Assembly: GCA_035762345.1 (NCBI GenBank)
Contig: DASTPE010000047.1
Span: 1-53,080 of the forward strand
Reading direction: 5' to 3'
DNA from: SCGC-AG-212-J23 sp035762345
Lineage (GTDB): Bacteria > Pseudomonadota > Gammaproteobacteria > Burkholderiales > SG8-39
Length of the DNA: 53,080 bases
Of the stretch, positions 7,518 to 15,228 are shown piece by piece. Below the pieces are notes generated by a model that was not told the DNA's origin, did no database searches, and saw only the letters and a list, made by a program, of their open reading frames with translations. The translations under genes and the position numbers were made by a program. Each line of letters opens with the position of its first letter. The stretch's first letter is position 1.

Positions 7518-8634
7518 TCTAGTGCTGGCCGGCTGTACGCCAGCGCCGGTCGTATGTCCCGTTTGCCCGCCCCCGAAGCCGCAACCGGAAACGGCGCGTT
7601 ACGAGCCGCGCGGGTTTACCGATCTGCCGGGCTGGAGCCGCGCCCAGCTGGAGCCGAGCCTGCGCGCTTTCATCGCGGGTTGCGCGCGGTTCAAGCGGGT
7701 GTGCGAGCTGGCGAAGAGCCTGCCGCTCGGAGACGAGCAGGCCGCACGCCGATTCTTCGAGACCGAGTTTGTGCCCTACGCGCTCGTTTCGAGTGAAACG
7801 GGCGACACGGGCCTCATCACCGGCTATTACGAGCCGATCCTGGACGGCAGCCGTGTGCCGAGCGCGAGGCACCGCTTCCCGATTTTCGGCGTTCCGCCGG
7901 ACTTGGTAATCGTCGACCTGGGGAACGTGGTGCCTGAATCCCGGCCGCTCCGGCTGCGCGGGCGCGTGGAGGGCCGACGGCTCGTCCCCTATTACTCGCG
8001 TGCCGAGATCGACGCGCGCGCCGAAGCGTTCGGCGCGCCAGTGCTGGCCTGGAGCGGCGACCCGGTCGAGCTTTTCTTCCTCCAGATCCAGGGCTCGGGC
8101 CAGGTGCGGCTGGAAAACGGCGAGCGCATCCGTGTCGGATACGCCGATCAGAACGGCCATCCGTACCGCTCGCTCGGCCGCTACCTCGTCGACCGCGGCG
8201 AGCTCCTGCTCGAGCAGGCGTCGATGCAAGGAATCAAAAACTGGGCGGTGGCAAACCCGCAGAAGCTGCGCGAGGCGCTGAACCACAACGCGAGCTACGT
8301 GTTCTTTCGCGAGCTGCCGCCGACCGACGGCCCGATTGGCGCGCTCGGCGTGCCGCTGCACCCCGAGGCGAGCCTTGCTGTCGACCGCCGGTTCGTGCCG
8401 CTCGGCGCACCGGTGTACCTTGCGAGCACGTTTCCGCTATCACAGGAACCGCTCGAGCGCCTGATGGCGGCGCACGATACCGGCGGTGCGATTCGCGGTG
8501 TGGTGCGGGCTGATTTCTTCTGGGGGATCGGTCCGGACGCTGGCGCGCAAGCCGGGCGCATGCGCCAGCAAGGAAAGATGTGGCTGCTCTGGCCTATTGG
8601 CGAGCCGCCGCCACCCGGTCCAGCATCTCCTTGA
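7489..8634 (+). CDS. mltA: Membrane-bound lytic murein transglycosylase A, MltA
   Basis: MltA cleaves the MurNAc-GlcNAc bond of peptidoglycan with formation of 1,6-anhydroMurNAc. The 381-residue product starts with a lipoprotein signal and lipobox LAGC (Cys16), so it should be anchored to the outer membrane. The MltA barrel shows TGLITGYYEP, the QIQGSGQVRL stretch and YADQNGHPYRSLG. The C-terminal 3D domain ends with AAHDTGGAIRGVVRADFFWG, which carries the catalytic-type Asp residues. It converges on dsbC, with a 41-bp overlap of the 3' ends. Confidence 0.95.
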   Translation: MIHIRWAAFILVLAGCTPAPVVCPVCPPPKPQPETARYEPRGFTDLPGWSRAQLEPSLRAFIAGCARFKRVCELAKSLPLGDEQAARRFFETEFVPYALVSSETGDTGLITGYYEPILDGSRVPSARHRFPIFGVPPDLVIVDLGNVVPESRPLRLRGRVEGRRLVPYYSRAEIDARAEAFGAPVLAWSGDPVELFFLQIQGSGQVRLENGERIRVGYADQNGHPYRSLGRYLVDRGELLLEQASMQGIKNWAVANPQKLREALNHNASYVFFRELPPTDGPIGALGVPLHPEASLAVDRRFVPLGAPVYLASTFPLSQEPLERLMAAHDTGGAIRGVVRADFFWGIGPDAGAQAGRMRQQGKMWLLWPIGEPPPPGPASP

Positions 8635-9319
8635 GGTCCTCCGGACGCAGGCCGCCGGCCATGCGCTCACCGTTGGTGAAGAAAAGCGTCGGCGTGCTGT
8701 TGACGCCGAGCTTCTGGCCGACCTCGAGCAACCTGTCCACCGGATTGGTGCAGCTCGAAGGCGCATCGGGCACCTTCGGCCGGGGCGCTGCGGCAAGGTC
8801 GAGCCACGCCTTGGCCCGGTCCGGCGAGCACCACACCGCGCGCGAATGGTCGGCGTTTTCGGGCCGGATGACCGGGTACATGAAGACATAGATCGTGATG
8901 TCGTCCATCTGCGCGAGCACACGCTCGAAATTGCGGCAGGCAGGACAGTAAGGGTCCGAAAACATAGCGAGCACCCGTTTGCCGTTGCCGCGCTGAACCT
9001 TCACCGCAAGATCGAGAGGCAGCGAATCGAACTTGATCGCGTTCAGCTTGCGCAGCCGTTCTTCCGTGACATCCCGGTTGGTGCGCAGATCGTGGATGCT
9101 TCCGTCGATGACATAGGTAGCGGACGGATCGGTATAGAGGATGCGCAACCCGCGGTCGGTGCGCACGCGCACCTCCCACAGCCCCGAAATGGGCGCTGGC
9201 TGCACTCCCTCAATCTTCGCGCCGCTGAGCTTGGGCTCAAGCGCCTTGCGGATCTGCGCTTCGTTAGCCTGGGCCGAGGCCCAGACGAGCAAACCGACTA
9301 ACACGACTATTTTTTTCAT
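8594..9319 (-). CDS. dsbC: Periplasmic disulfide isomerase DsbC
   Basis: The product is a 241-residue secreted thioredoxin-fold protein with an N-terminal dimerisation domain, which shuffles wrong disulfides and is recycled by DsbD. A signal peptide (MKKIVVLVGLLVWASAQA) is followed by the cystatin-like dimer domain. The active site CPAC in FSDPYCPACRNFE and the cis-Pro loop VNSTPTLFF are clear. CPAC differs from the CGYC of the enterobacterial protein, which may shift redox potential. Two extra Cys (WCSP and SSCTN) could form the structural disulfide. The stop of the upstream ubiH-type gene abuts its ATG, so the two are cotranscribed. Confidence 0.93.
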   Translation of the reverse strand: MKKIVVLVGLLVWASAQANEAQIRKALEPKLSGAKIEGVQPAPISGLWEVRVRTDRGLRILYTDPSATYVIDGSIHDLRTNRDVTEERLRKLNAIKFDSLPLDLAVKVQRGNGKRVLAMFSDPYCPACRNFERVLAQMDDITIYVFMYPVIRPENADHSRAVWCSPDRAKAWLDLAAAPRPKVPDAPSSCTNPVDRLLEVGQKLGVNSTPTLFFTNGERMAGGLRPEDLKEMLDRVAAARQ

Positions 9320-10438
9320 TTAGAGCATCGCCTGGCGGATCAGCATGTTCTTTACGACCGGGAGGCGGTCGGTCAGGTTCAAACCGGCATTACGCAGCCG
9401 CTCGGGCAACGCGCCTTCGGCACCGAACAGCCTGAATAACGAGTCGACCATAGTGTCCATCGCCAGTATAGGCTCTGCGCGGCTGCGCTCATAACGGCGC
9501 AGCAATCCAACTTCTCCCGGATCACGGAACGGCTCGCGCGCTGAGAGTACCGTGGCGAGCGAGCGCGCATCCTGAAGCCCGAGATTCAGCCCTTGGCCGG
9601 CCAGCGGATGAATCACGTGGCTGGCGTCGCCCGCGAGAGCGACTCGCGGCGCGACCAGGCGCTCGGCCGCCAGCCTGCGCAACGGATAGCTGCGCGCGGA
9701 GGTCGCCATTGTCATCCGGCCCAGCACGGCGTGCGCAGCAACTTCGACCTCCCGGCAAAGCTCTTCTTCCGCAAGCCGTGAAATTCTTTGCGCTTCGGAG
9801 CCTGGAACCGACCACACCATCGAGACATGGTCGCCCGCGAGCGGCAGCAGTGCGAGCACTGCGCCGCGCTGAAACCACTGGTAAGCGACGTTCTCGTGCG
9901 GCTTCTCGCAGCCGAAGTTCGCGACGACCGCGCTCTGACCGTAATCCCGGTCGCGTGCCGGGATTCCCGCTTGCTCGCGCACGAACGAATTTGCTCCATC
10001 GGCGCCCACTACCAACCTGGCGCGGAGCTTCTTGCCGTCGCGCAGTCCGAGATGGACGTGCTGCTCGTCGATATCCAGTGAATCGCACTGCGCGGGCACG
10101 AACACCTGAACATTCAAGTCGCGCCACAGCGCACTCTGCAGCAGCGCATCCTCCACGATCCACGCAAGCTCCGGCACGCCGGCACCATACGCGTCGAACT
10201 CCAGCATGGACGATTGATCGCCGTAAACGCGCATCGCGTGGACCGGGACAAGCCGCTCCTGCGGCATCGCTTGCCACACGCCGAGTTCCTTCAGAAACGA
10301 AGCGTTACCCGGCGTAAGTGCGTAGACGCGCGCGTCGAAGCCCTCTGGTACAGAAGACGGCCGCTGGTGCGCGACTAGCGCTACCGAGAGCCCGCGAACG
10401 GCGTGCGCGAGGCTTGCACCGACCGGACCGCCGCCCAC
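9320..10438 (-). CDS. ubiH: UbiH/UbiF-family FAD-dependent ubiquinone hydroxylase
   Basis: A flavoprotein monooxygenase of ubiquinone ring hydroxylation. Three motifs define it: GGGPVGASLAHAV (FAD pyrophosphate loop), LVVGADGANSFVREQAGI (DG motif) and GDASHVIHPLAGQGLNLGLQD (FAD ribityl/UbiH signature). Which ring position it hydroxylates cannot be decided. The given start is a GTG at 10436-10438, the only canonical start near the N-terminus, but it cuts into the first beta-strand. The codons just upstream read DLVVV, as expected for the family, and continue to ATT-ATA at 10466-10471 with no ATG, GTG or TTG before the in-frame stop at 10505-10507. The real protein may therefore begin at ATT or ATA (383 or 382 aa), or the start may be mutated. 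The next gene, dsbC, follows without a gap. Confidence 0.88.
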   Translation of the reverse strand: MGGGPVGASLAHAVRGLSVALVAHQRPSSVPEGFDARVYALTPGNASFLKELGVWQAMPQERLVPVHAMRVYGDQSSMLEFDAYGAGVPELAWIVEDALLQSALWRDLNVQVFVPAQCDSLDIDEQHVHLGLRDGKKLRARLVVGADGANSFVREQAGIPARDRDYGQSAVVANFGCEKPHENVAYQWFQRGAVLALLPLAGDHVSMVWSVPGSEAQRISRLAEEELCREVEVAAHAVLGRMTMATSARSYPLRRLAAERLVAPRVALAGDASHVIHPLAGQGLNLGLQDARSLATVLSAREPFRDPGEVGLLRRYERSRAEPILAMDTMVDSLFRLFGAEGALPERLRNAGLNLTDRLPVVKNMLIRQAML

Positions 10439-10465
10439 AACGACGAGATCTTGGTGCTCAGGGTT

Positions 10466-10471
10466 TATAAT
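10466..10471 (+). promoter_or_regulatory. TATAAT -10 box of the tRNA-Met gene
   Basis: A perfect TATAAT lies 14 bp before the mature tRNA 5' end, a normal distance for a tRNA promoter. No good -35 was found. Read on the other strand, the same six bases are the ATT-ATA codons that are the best candidates for the missing ubiH start. Confidence 0.55.
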
Positions 10472-10485
10472 CGCGCTCGATCCAT

Positions 10486-10562
10486 GGCGAATTAGCTCAG
10501 CTGGTTAGAGCAGCGGAATCATAATCCGTGTGTCCGGGGTTCGAGTCCCTGATTCGCCACCA
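10486..10562 (+). tRNA. tRNA-Met (anticodon CAU), elongator type
   Basis: The acceptor stem GGCGAAT pairs with ATTCGCC, then comes discriminator A and an encoded CCA (10560-10562). The D-arm reads AGCTCAGCTGGTTAGAGC, the anticodon stem-loop is GCGGA-ATCATAA-TCCGT with CAT at the anticodon, and the T-arm contains GGTTCGAGTCC. The paired first base of the acceptor argues against an initiator tRNA. A CAU tRNA could also be tRNA-Ile2 (lysidine), but the CGGAATCATAATCCG anticodon arm is the usual elongator Met form in this class. Confidence 0.93.
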
Positions 10563-10570
10563 CCCATTTC

Positions 10571-10640
10571 GAATTCGGGGTCAGGGTCGTAATTCGTTCT
10601 TGCGTACGTCAAAACAAATTATGACCCTGACCCCGAATTC
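10571..10640. repeat. REP-like 24-bp inverted repeat fused to tatC 3' end
   Basis: The arms 10571-10594 and 10617-10640 are complementary at 23 of 24 positions around a 22-nt loop. The core is GGGGTCAGGGTC bounded by GAATTC and TAATT. Such GGGGTCAG/AATT palindromes resemble dispersed REP or MITE sequences associated in proteobacteria with REP-associated tyrosine transposases; that link is from general knowledge, not from a search. The right arm encodes the last codons and the TAA stop of tatC, so insertion has replaced the native end of that gene. The hairpin may also serve as a terminator for the tat genes. Confidence 0.8.
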
Positions 10641-11377
10641 ATCACCGATTCTTCCTTGGGCCGCACGGCGACGAAGCGCGCGAGGAACAATCCCGCCTCG
10701 TAGAGCAGGCACATCGGTACCGCGAGCATGAATTGCGAGAGCACGTCGGGCGGCGTCACGACCGCCGCGACCACGAACGCGCCGACGATGACGTAGGGCC
10801 GCGCTTCGCGCAGCTTCTCCACAGACACGAGACCCATGCGCACCAGCACGATCACCACGATGGGGATCTCGAAGGTGATGCCGAACGCGAGGAACATGGT
10901 GATCACGAAGCTGAAGTAAGCCTCGATGTCCGGCGCGGGGGTGATCGACTTCGGGGCGAAGTTGTGGATGAAGGTGAACACCTTGCCGAACACGAAGAAG
11001 TAGCAGAACGCCACCCCGAGGAAGAAAAGCACCGTGCTCGCAACGATGAGCGGCAGTGCGAGCCTCTTCTCGTGCTCGTAGAGCCCCGGCGCGACGAACG
11101 CCCACGCCTGGTAGAGGACATACGGCAGAGCGACCATGAACCCGACCAGCGCCGTGACCTTCACCGGCACCATGAACGGCGTGATCACACCGGTGGCGAT
11201 CATCTTCGATCCGTCGGGCAGCGCGTTCATAAGCGGTAGCGCAAGCAGGTCGTAGATATAGCCCGACCCCGGATAGAGGAAGAGCACGACAAAAATCGCA
11301 AGCACGGCGCCGACCGCGCGTACCAGCCGCTGGCGCAGCTCGATCAGGTGCGAGATAAAGCTTTCCTGGTCGCTCAT
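10619..11377 (-). CDS. tatC: Sec-independent translocase subunit TatC
   Basis: TatC is the twin-arginine signal receptor with six membrane spans. The 252 residues begin MSDQESFISHLIELRQRL, and the conserved Glu of the first periplasmic-loop region (YEHEKRLALP) and FGITFEIPIVVIVLVRMG are seen. The C-terminal residues NSGSGS and the TAA stop come from the right arm of the palindromic repeat at 10571-10640, so the tail is not native. The start ATG overlaps the tatB stop by 4 bp. Confidence 0.95.
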   Translation of the reverse strand: MSDQESFISHLIELRQRLVRAVGAVLAIFVVLFLYPGSGYIYDLLALPLMNALPDGSKMIATGVITPFMVPVKVTALVGFMVALPYVLYQAWAFVAPGLYEHEKRLALPLIVASTVLFFLGVAFCYFFVFGKVFTFIHNFAPKSITPAPDIEAYFSFVITMFLAFGITFEIPIVVIVLVRMGLVSVEKLREARPYVIVGAFVVAAVVTPPDVLSQFMLAVPMCLLYEAGLFLARFVAVRPKEESVMNSGSGS

Positions 11378-11709
11378 GCGGGCTTGGTCTCTTCACGCTT
11401 CTTTTCTTGTGCTTTGTCTTCGACCACCGACTCCACCGACTTGTTGAGCTCGGCTTCGGTCTTGTTGAGCTCGCTCTGCACCGAGGTCTCGAAGTTGCTC
11501 GCCGCCTGCTGCATCGAGTCTCGCATCTTGCGCAGCTCGTCGAGCTCGATCTCACGGTTGATGTCGGCCTTGACGTCGGCCACGTAGCGTTGCAGGCGGC
11601 CGGCGAGGTGGCCCACCGTGCGCGCCACGCGCGGCAGCTTTTCCGGCCCGATCACGATGAGCGCGACCACGCCGATCACCAGCAGCTCGGTAAAGCCTAT
11701 GTCAAACAT
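11374..11709 (-). CDS. tatB: Sec-independent translocase subunit TatB
   Basis: TatB partners TatC in substrate recognition. The 111 residues start MFDIGFTELLVIGVVALIVIGPEKLP, the TatB form of the single-span plus amphipathic-helix fold, with the Glu in the membrane segment and the FG-like GPEKLP hinge. A charged, helical cytoplasmic tail follows. It is separated from tatA by 63 bp holding a hairpin with a U-run and is coupled to tatC by an ATGA overlap. Confidence 0.94.
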   Translation of the reverse strand: MFDIGFTELLVIGVVALIVIGPEKLPRVARTVGHLAGRLQRYVADVKADINREIELDELRKMRDSMQQAASNFETSVQSELNKTEAELNKSVESVVEDKAQEKKREETKPA

Positions 11710-11722
11710 GGCGCTCTAGAGA

Positions 11723-11747
11723 ACAAAAAGGCGCCCACTCGGGCGCC
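11723..11747 (-). terminator. Intrinsic terminator-like hairpin between tatA and tatB
   Basis: Read on the minus strand, GGCGCCC-GAGT-GGGCGCC forms a 7-bp all-GC stem with a 4-nt loop, and TTTTTG follows at once. It lies 26 bp after the tatA stop and ends about 14 bp before the tatB ATG. It fits a partial terminator that leaves TatA in excess over TatBC. Confidence 0.75.
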
Positions 11748-11772
11748 TCGATCGCAAGCCGGGTAGACGACC

Positions 11773-12000
11773 CTAGGCCTTCTGCTCGGTCTTGCCCTTG
11801 ACTTCGCCTTCGATGGTCTTGCCCGTGACCTGTGGCGCGGCACCCGGATCGGCCTTTTCGCCGCTCTCGCGCATTCCATCCTTGAAGCCGCGCACCGCGC
11901 CGCCCAGGTCGGCGCCGATGTTGCGCAGCTTCTTGGTGCCGAAAATCAGCATCACGATCACGAGGACGATCAGCCAGTGCCAGATGCTGAGCGATCCCAT
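11773..12000 (-). CDS. tatA: Sec-independent translocase subunit TatA
   Basis: TatA is the pore-forming or membrane-thinning component, needed in many copies. The 75 residues show MGSLSIWHWLIVLVIVMLIF, the FGTKKLRNIG hinge, the amphipathic helix AVRGFKDGMRE and a short charged tail. It follows the HIT gene and precedes a hairpin terminator that separates it from tatBC. Confidence 0.95.
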   Translation of the reverse strand: MGSLSIWHWLIVLVIVMLIFGTKKLRNIGADLGGAVRGFKDGMRESGEKADPGAAPQVTGKTIEGEVKGKTEQKA

Positions 12001-12009
12001 ATTCGTCTC

Positions 12010-12381
12010 CTATCTCGTAGCCCTAAAACTGCGCTGCAGCATGGGCCCCAAAGGGTCCGGCCCGCCGAGCACGTGCATGTGGACATGATACACCTCCTGA
12101 TGCCCTACCCTGCCGTTGTTGATGATGGTACGGAAGCCCTCGGTGGCGCCCGCCTCGCGGGCAAGACGACCCGCGACGGCGAGCATCTTGCCGAGCGCCG
12201 ATTGATGCGCCGCGGTCGCGTCGTACAGCGTCGCGATGTGCGCCTTCGGCACGAGGAGAAGATGCACCGGCGCCTGCGGCCGGATGTCGTGGAAAGCCAG
12301 CACTTCCGCGTCGTCGTAGATCTTCTGCGCCGGGATCTCGCCACGCACGATCTTGCAGAAAACGCAGCTGGGATCGTTCAT
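12010..12381 (-). CDS. HIT-family nucleotide hydrolase (HinT-like)
   Basis: A 123-residue histidine-triad protein of the HinT branch, expected to hydrolyse purine nucleoside phosphoramidates. CVFCKIVRGEIPA at the N-terminus and the triad VYHVHMHVLGG near the C-terminus (HxHxH) are clear. The two Cys at the N-terminus with downstream His may bind zinc. The ATG overlaps the hisE stop by 4 bp, so it is expressed with the his genes. Confidence 0.93.
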   Translation of the reverse strand: MNDPSCVFCKIVRGEIPAQKIYDDAEVLAFHDIRPQAPVHLLLVPKAHIATLYDATAAHQSALGKMLAVAGRLAREAGATEGFRTIINNGRVGHQEVYHVHMHVLGGPDPLGPMLQRSFRATR

Positions 12382-12707
12382 CGCTTCCTCGCCGCTTTTT
12401 CATCGATGCCGGAGATGCCTTCGCGCCGCTGCATCTCGGCGAGTATGTCTGCGGGCCCGAGGCCGTGGCGCGCCAGCACGATCATGCAATGGAACCACAG
12501 GTCGGTGACCTCGCGCACCAGCGGCAGGCGCTCGCCCGCCTTCGCCGCGAGCACCACCTCGGTCGCCTCCTCGCCGATCTTTTTCAACATCGCATCGTCG
12601 CCCTGCTGGAAGAGCTTGGCCACGTACGAAGTTGCCGGATCGCCGCCCTTGCGCTCGTTGATCGCTGCCGCGATGCGTTCCAATGTCTCAGCCTGTCCGA
12701 ATTTCAT
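12378..12707 (-). CDS. hisE: Phosphoribosyl-ATP pyrophosphatase HisE
   Basis: HisE carries out the second step of histidine synthesis, removing PPi from phosphoribosyl-ATP. The 109-residue all-alpha MazG-like protein has the metal-binding KKIGEEATEVVLAAK and DLWFHCMIVL. It is separate from HisI, unlike the HisIE fusion of enterobacteria. The ATG at 12705-12707 overlaps the hisI stop (ATGA); the longer upstream frame does not match the family. Confidence 0.95.
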   Translation of the reverse strand: MKFGQAETLERIAAAINERKGGDPATSYVAKLFQQGDDAMLKKIGEEATEVVLAAKAGERLPLVREVTDLWFHCMIVLARHGLGPADILAEMQRREGISGIDEKAARKR

Positions 12708-13087
12708 TTCTTGTAAATGAGCCGCGGATCCTTGAGCACCGGATCCACCGCCGTCCATTTCCCGTTCTCGAGTTTGCGGAAAAAGCAGCTCTCGCGCCCA
12801 GTATGGCACGCGATGCCGCCCACCTGCTCGACCTTGAGCAATACCGCATCGGCGTCGCAGTCGAGCCGCACTTCGACGACCTTCTGCACGTGCCCCGACT
12901 CCTCACCTTTGCGCCACAGGCGCTTGCGCGCGCGGGACCAGTAGACGGCCTGCTGCTTTTCGATGGTCTGCTTCAACGCGTCGCGGTTCATCCACGCCAC
13001 AGTAAGCACTCTTCCCGTGGACGCGTCCTGCGCCACTGCGGCAATCAGCCCGTCGCCGCTCCACGGCACCTCGTCCAGGAAACTCAT
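12704..13087 (-). CDS. hisI: Phosphoribosyl-AMP cyclohydrolase HisI
   Basis: HisI opens the adenine ring of phosphoribosyl-AMP, using zinc. The 127 residues show VAWMNRDALKQT, AVYWSRARKRLWRKGEESGH, the Asp-rich LDCDADAVLL and the zinc motif CHTGRESCF. Both ends overlap neighbours by ATGA, with hisF upstream and hisE downstream. Confidence 0.96.
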   Translation of the reverse strand: MSFLDEVPWSGDGLIAAVAQDASTGRVLTVAWMNRDALKQTIEKQQAVYWSRARKRLWRKGEESGHVQKVVEVRLDCDADAVLLKVEQVGGIACHTGRESCFFRKLENGKWTAVDPVLKDPRLIYKK

Positions 13088-13842
13088 AGACGAACCTCGA
13101 TGCCGCGCGCGCGCATATGCTCCTTCGCCGCACGCACGGTGAAGTCGCCGAAGTGGAACACGCTCGCCGCGAGTACGGCGTCGGCATGCCCCTCCAGTAC
13201 GCCCTCGGCAAGGTGCTCGAGCACGCCGACGCCGCCCGAGGCGATCACCGGCACGCCGACCGCGTCCGCCACCGCGCGCGTGAGCTCGAGGTCAAAGCCG
13301 TCGCGCGTGCCGTCGCGGTCCATGCTAGTGAGCAGGATCTCGCCCGCGCCCGCCTTCTCCATGCGCCGCGCCCAATCGATCGCATCAAGGCCGGTGCGCC
13401 GGCGGCCGCCATGGGTGTAGACCTGCCACGAAGCACCATCTTTCTTGGCATCGATCGCCACCACGATGCACTGACAACCTACGATGTCACTCGCCTCGCG
13501 CACGAGCTCCGGGTTTTGCACGGCGGCGGTGTTGATGGACACCTTGTCCGCGCCGGCGTTCAGCAGCCGGCGCACGTCGCCCACCTGGCGCACGCCGCCG
13601 CCGACGGTGAGCGGGATAAATACACGCTCCGCGACGGCCTCGATCACCTGCAACAGCATGTCGCGCTCGTCCGAGCTCGCAGTGATGTCCAGGAAGCAGA
13701 CTTCGTCCGCTCCCTCCCCGTCGTAGCGCGCAGCGATCTCGACCGGATCGCCGGCGTCGCGCAGGCCGACGAAATTCACCCCTTTCACGACCCGGCCTGC
13801 GGTGACGTCGAGGCAGGGAATCACGCGCTTCGCCAGCGGCAC
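13084..13842 (-). CDS. hisF: Imidazole glycerol phosphate synthase cyclase HisF
   Basis: HisF closes the imidazole ring with ammonia channelled from HisH. The 252-residue TIM barrel shows RVIPCLDVTAGRVVKGVNF (catalytic Asp11 type), LTVGGGVR, DKVSINTAAV, ILLTSMDRDGT and VIASGGVG. The start is a GTG at 13840-13842, one base after the hisA stop; MPLAKRVIPCLD fits relatives. Confidence 0.96.
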   Translation of the reverse strand: MPLAKRVIPCLDVTAGRVVKGVNFVGLRDAGDPVEIAARYDGEGADEVCFLDITASSDERDMLLQVIEAVAERVFIPLTVGGGVRQVGDVRRLLNAGADKVSINTAAVQNPELVREASDIVGCQCIVVAIDAKKDGASWQVYTHGGRRRTGLDAIDWARRMEKAGAGEILLTSMDRDGTRDGFDLELTRAVADAVGVPVIASGGVGVLEHLAEGVLEGHADAVLAASVFHFGDFTVRAAKEHMRARGIEVRL

Positions 13843-13843
13843 G

Positions 13844-14593
13844 CTATTCCTTCCCGAGCGCCTTGTTGGCAGCGGCCTGGGCTTTCTTGAGGTCGATCTT
13901 GCCTTCGTAGAGAGCGCGCCCGGCGATCACGCCGATGATTCCCTCCGGGACCAGCTTCTCGCACACCACTTCCACGTCCTTCAGACTGTTCAGCCCGCCC
14001 GAGGCGATGATCGGCGTCTTCAGCTGCTGCGCGAGCTTGAAGGTGGCGTCGACGTTGACTCCGGTCATCATGCCGTCGCGTCCGATGTCGGTGTAGACGA
14101 TCGCCTCGACTCCGTATTCCTCGAACTTCCTCGCAAGGTCGACGACGTCGTGCCCGGTGAGCTTCGACCAACCCTCGACAGCGACCTTGCCGTCCTTGGC
14201 GTCGAGCCCGGCAATCACGTGGCCCGGAAACGCATAGCAGGCGTCCGACAGGAAGCCGGGGTTCTTCACCGCTGCGGTCCCGATCACCACGTAGGTAACG
14301 CCGGCGTCGAGGTAGCTTTCGATGGCGTCCAGATCGCGGATGCCGCCGCCGAGCTGGATCGGCACCGCGTCGCCGACCGCGCCGACGATGTCGCGGATGA
14401 CCTTCTCGTTCTTCGGCCGGCCGGCGATCGCGCCGTTGAGGTCGACGATGTGCAGGCGCTTCGCGCCCTCGGCGGCCCAGTGCTTCGCCATCGTCACAGG
14501 GTTGTCGGAAAACACCGTCGCGGTGCTCATGTCGCCCTGCTTAAGGCGCACGCAGCGGCCGTCTTTCAGGTCAATAGCCGGGATGATGAGCAC
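13844..14593 (-). CDS. hisA: ProFAR isomerase HisA
   Basis: HisA carries out the Amadori isomerisation of ProFAR to PRFAR. The 249-residue half-barrel duplicate shows IIPAIDLKDGRCVRLKQGD (catalytic Asp8 type), LHIVDLNGA, IQLGGGIRD, VVIGTAAVKNP, YTDIGRDGMMTG (second catalytic Asp) and IIASGGLNS. It lies 20 bp after hisH. Confidence 0.96.
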   Translation of the reverse strand: MLIIPAIDLKDGRCVRLKQGDMSTATVFSDNPVTMAKHWAAEGAKRLHIVDLNGAIAGRPKNEKVIRDIVGAVGDAVPIQLGGGIRDLDAIESYLDAGVTYVVIGTAAVKNPGFLSDACYAFPGHVIAGLDAKDGKVAVEGWSKLTGHDVVDLARKFEEYGVEAIVYTDIGRDGMMTGVNVDATFKLAQQLKTPIIASGGLNSLKDVEVVCEKLVPEGIIGVIAGRALYEGKIDLKKAQAAANKALGKE

Positions 14594-14613
14594 TACAGTG
14601 CTCTATTCACGAA

Positions 14614-15228
14614 TCAAGGACGCCAGCGCACGAAGTTGGAGAGGAGTTGCAGACCGGCGGACTGGCTTTTCTCGGGGTGGAACTGGACGGCAAAAATATT
14701 ATCCCGGGCCACGGCGCAGGTAAAGGGTACGCCGTACACGCAGGTCGCCGCGGTCAGCGCGCGGTCGCTCGGCGCCGGGTAGTAGCTGTGTACAAAATAA
14801 AAGCGGCTGCCATCGGCGATGCCCTGCCACAGCGCGTGCGAGCGCTCCTGCCTGACCTCGTTCCAGCCGATATGAGGAATTTTCAGCCCGCAGGAGGCGG
14901 AAAAGCGAGGCACTCGCCCCGGCAGCAGCCCGAGGCCCGCCGCATCGCCCTCTTCGCCGCGCTCGAAGAGCATCTGCAGCCCGATGCAGATGCCGAGAAA
15001 GGGCTTGTGTTGCGTCGCTTCCACGACCGCTTCGCGCGCCCCGCTCGCCGCAAGCTGGCGCATGCAGTCGGGAAGCGCGCCCTGACCAGGGACGACCACT
15101 CTTTCGCAAGATCTTATGGCCTCCGGGTCCGCGGTCAAGGTGACCTCCGCATCGGGCGCGACATGCTCGAGCGCCTTGGACACCGAGCGCAGGTTGCCCA
15201 TGCCGTAATCGACAACCGCAATCTTCAA
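14614..15228 (-). CDS. hisH: Imidazole glycerol phosphate synthase glutaminase HisH
   Basis: HisH is the class I amidotransferase subunit that feeds ammonia to HisF. The 204 residues show VVDYGMGNLRSVSKAL, the oxyanion strand VVVPGQGALPDCM, the nucleophile GICIGLQMLFE and the His/Glu pair of VQFHPEKSQ. The start is a TTG at 15226-15228 that overlaps the hisB stop as TTGA and gives MKIAVVDYGMGN. There is no ATG or GTG at the right place. Confidence 0.95.
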   Translation of the reverse strand: MKIAVVDYGMGNLRSVSKALEHVAPDAEVTLTADPEAIRSCERVVVPGQGALPDCMRQLAASGAREAVVEATQHKPFLGICIGLQMLFERGEEGDAAGLGLLPGRVPRFSASCGLKIPHIGWNEVRQERSHALWQGIADGSRFYFVHSYYPAPSDRALTAATCVYGVPFTCAVARDNIFAVQFHPEKSQSAGLQLLSNFVRWRP

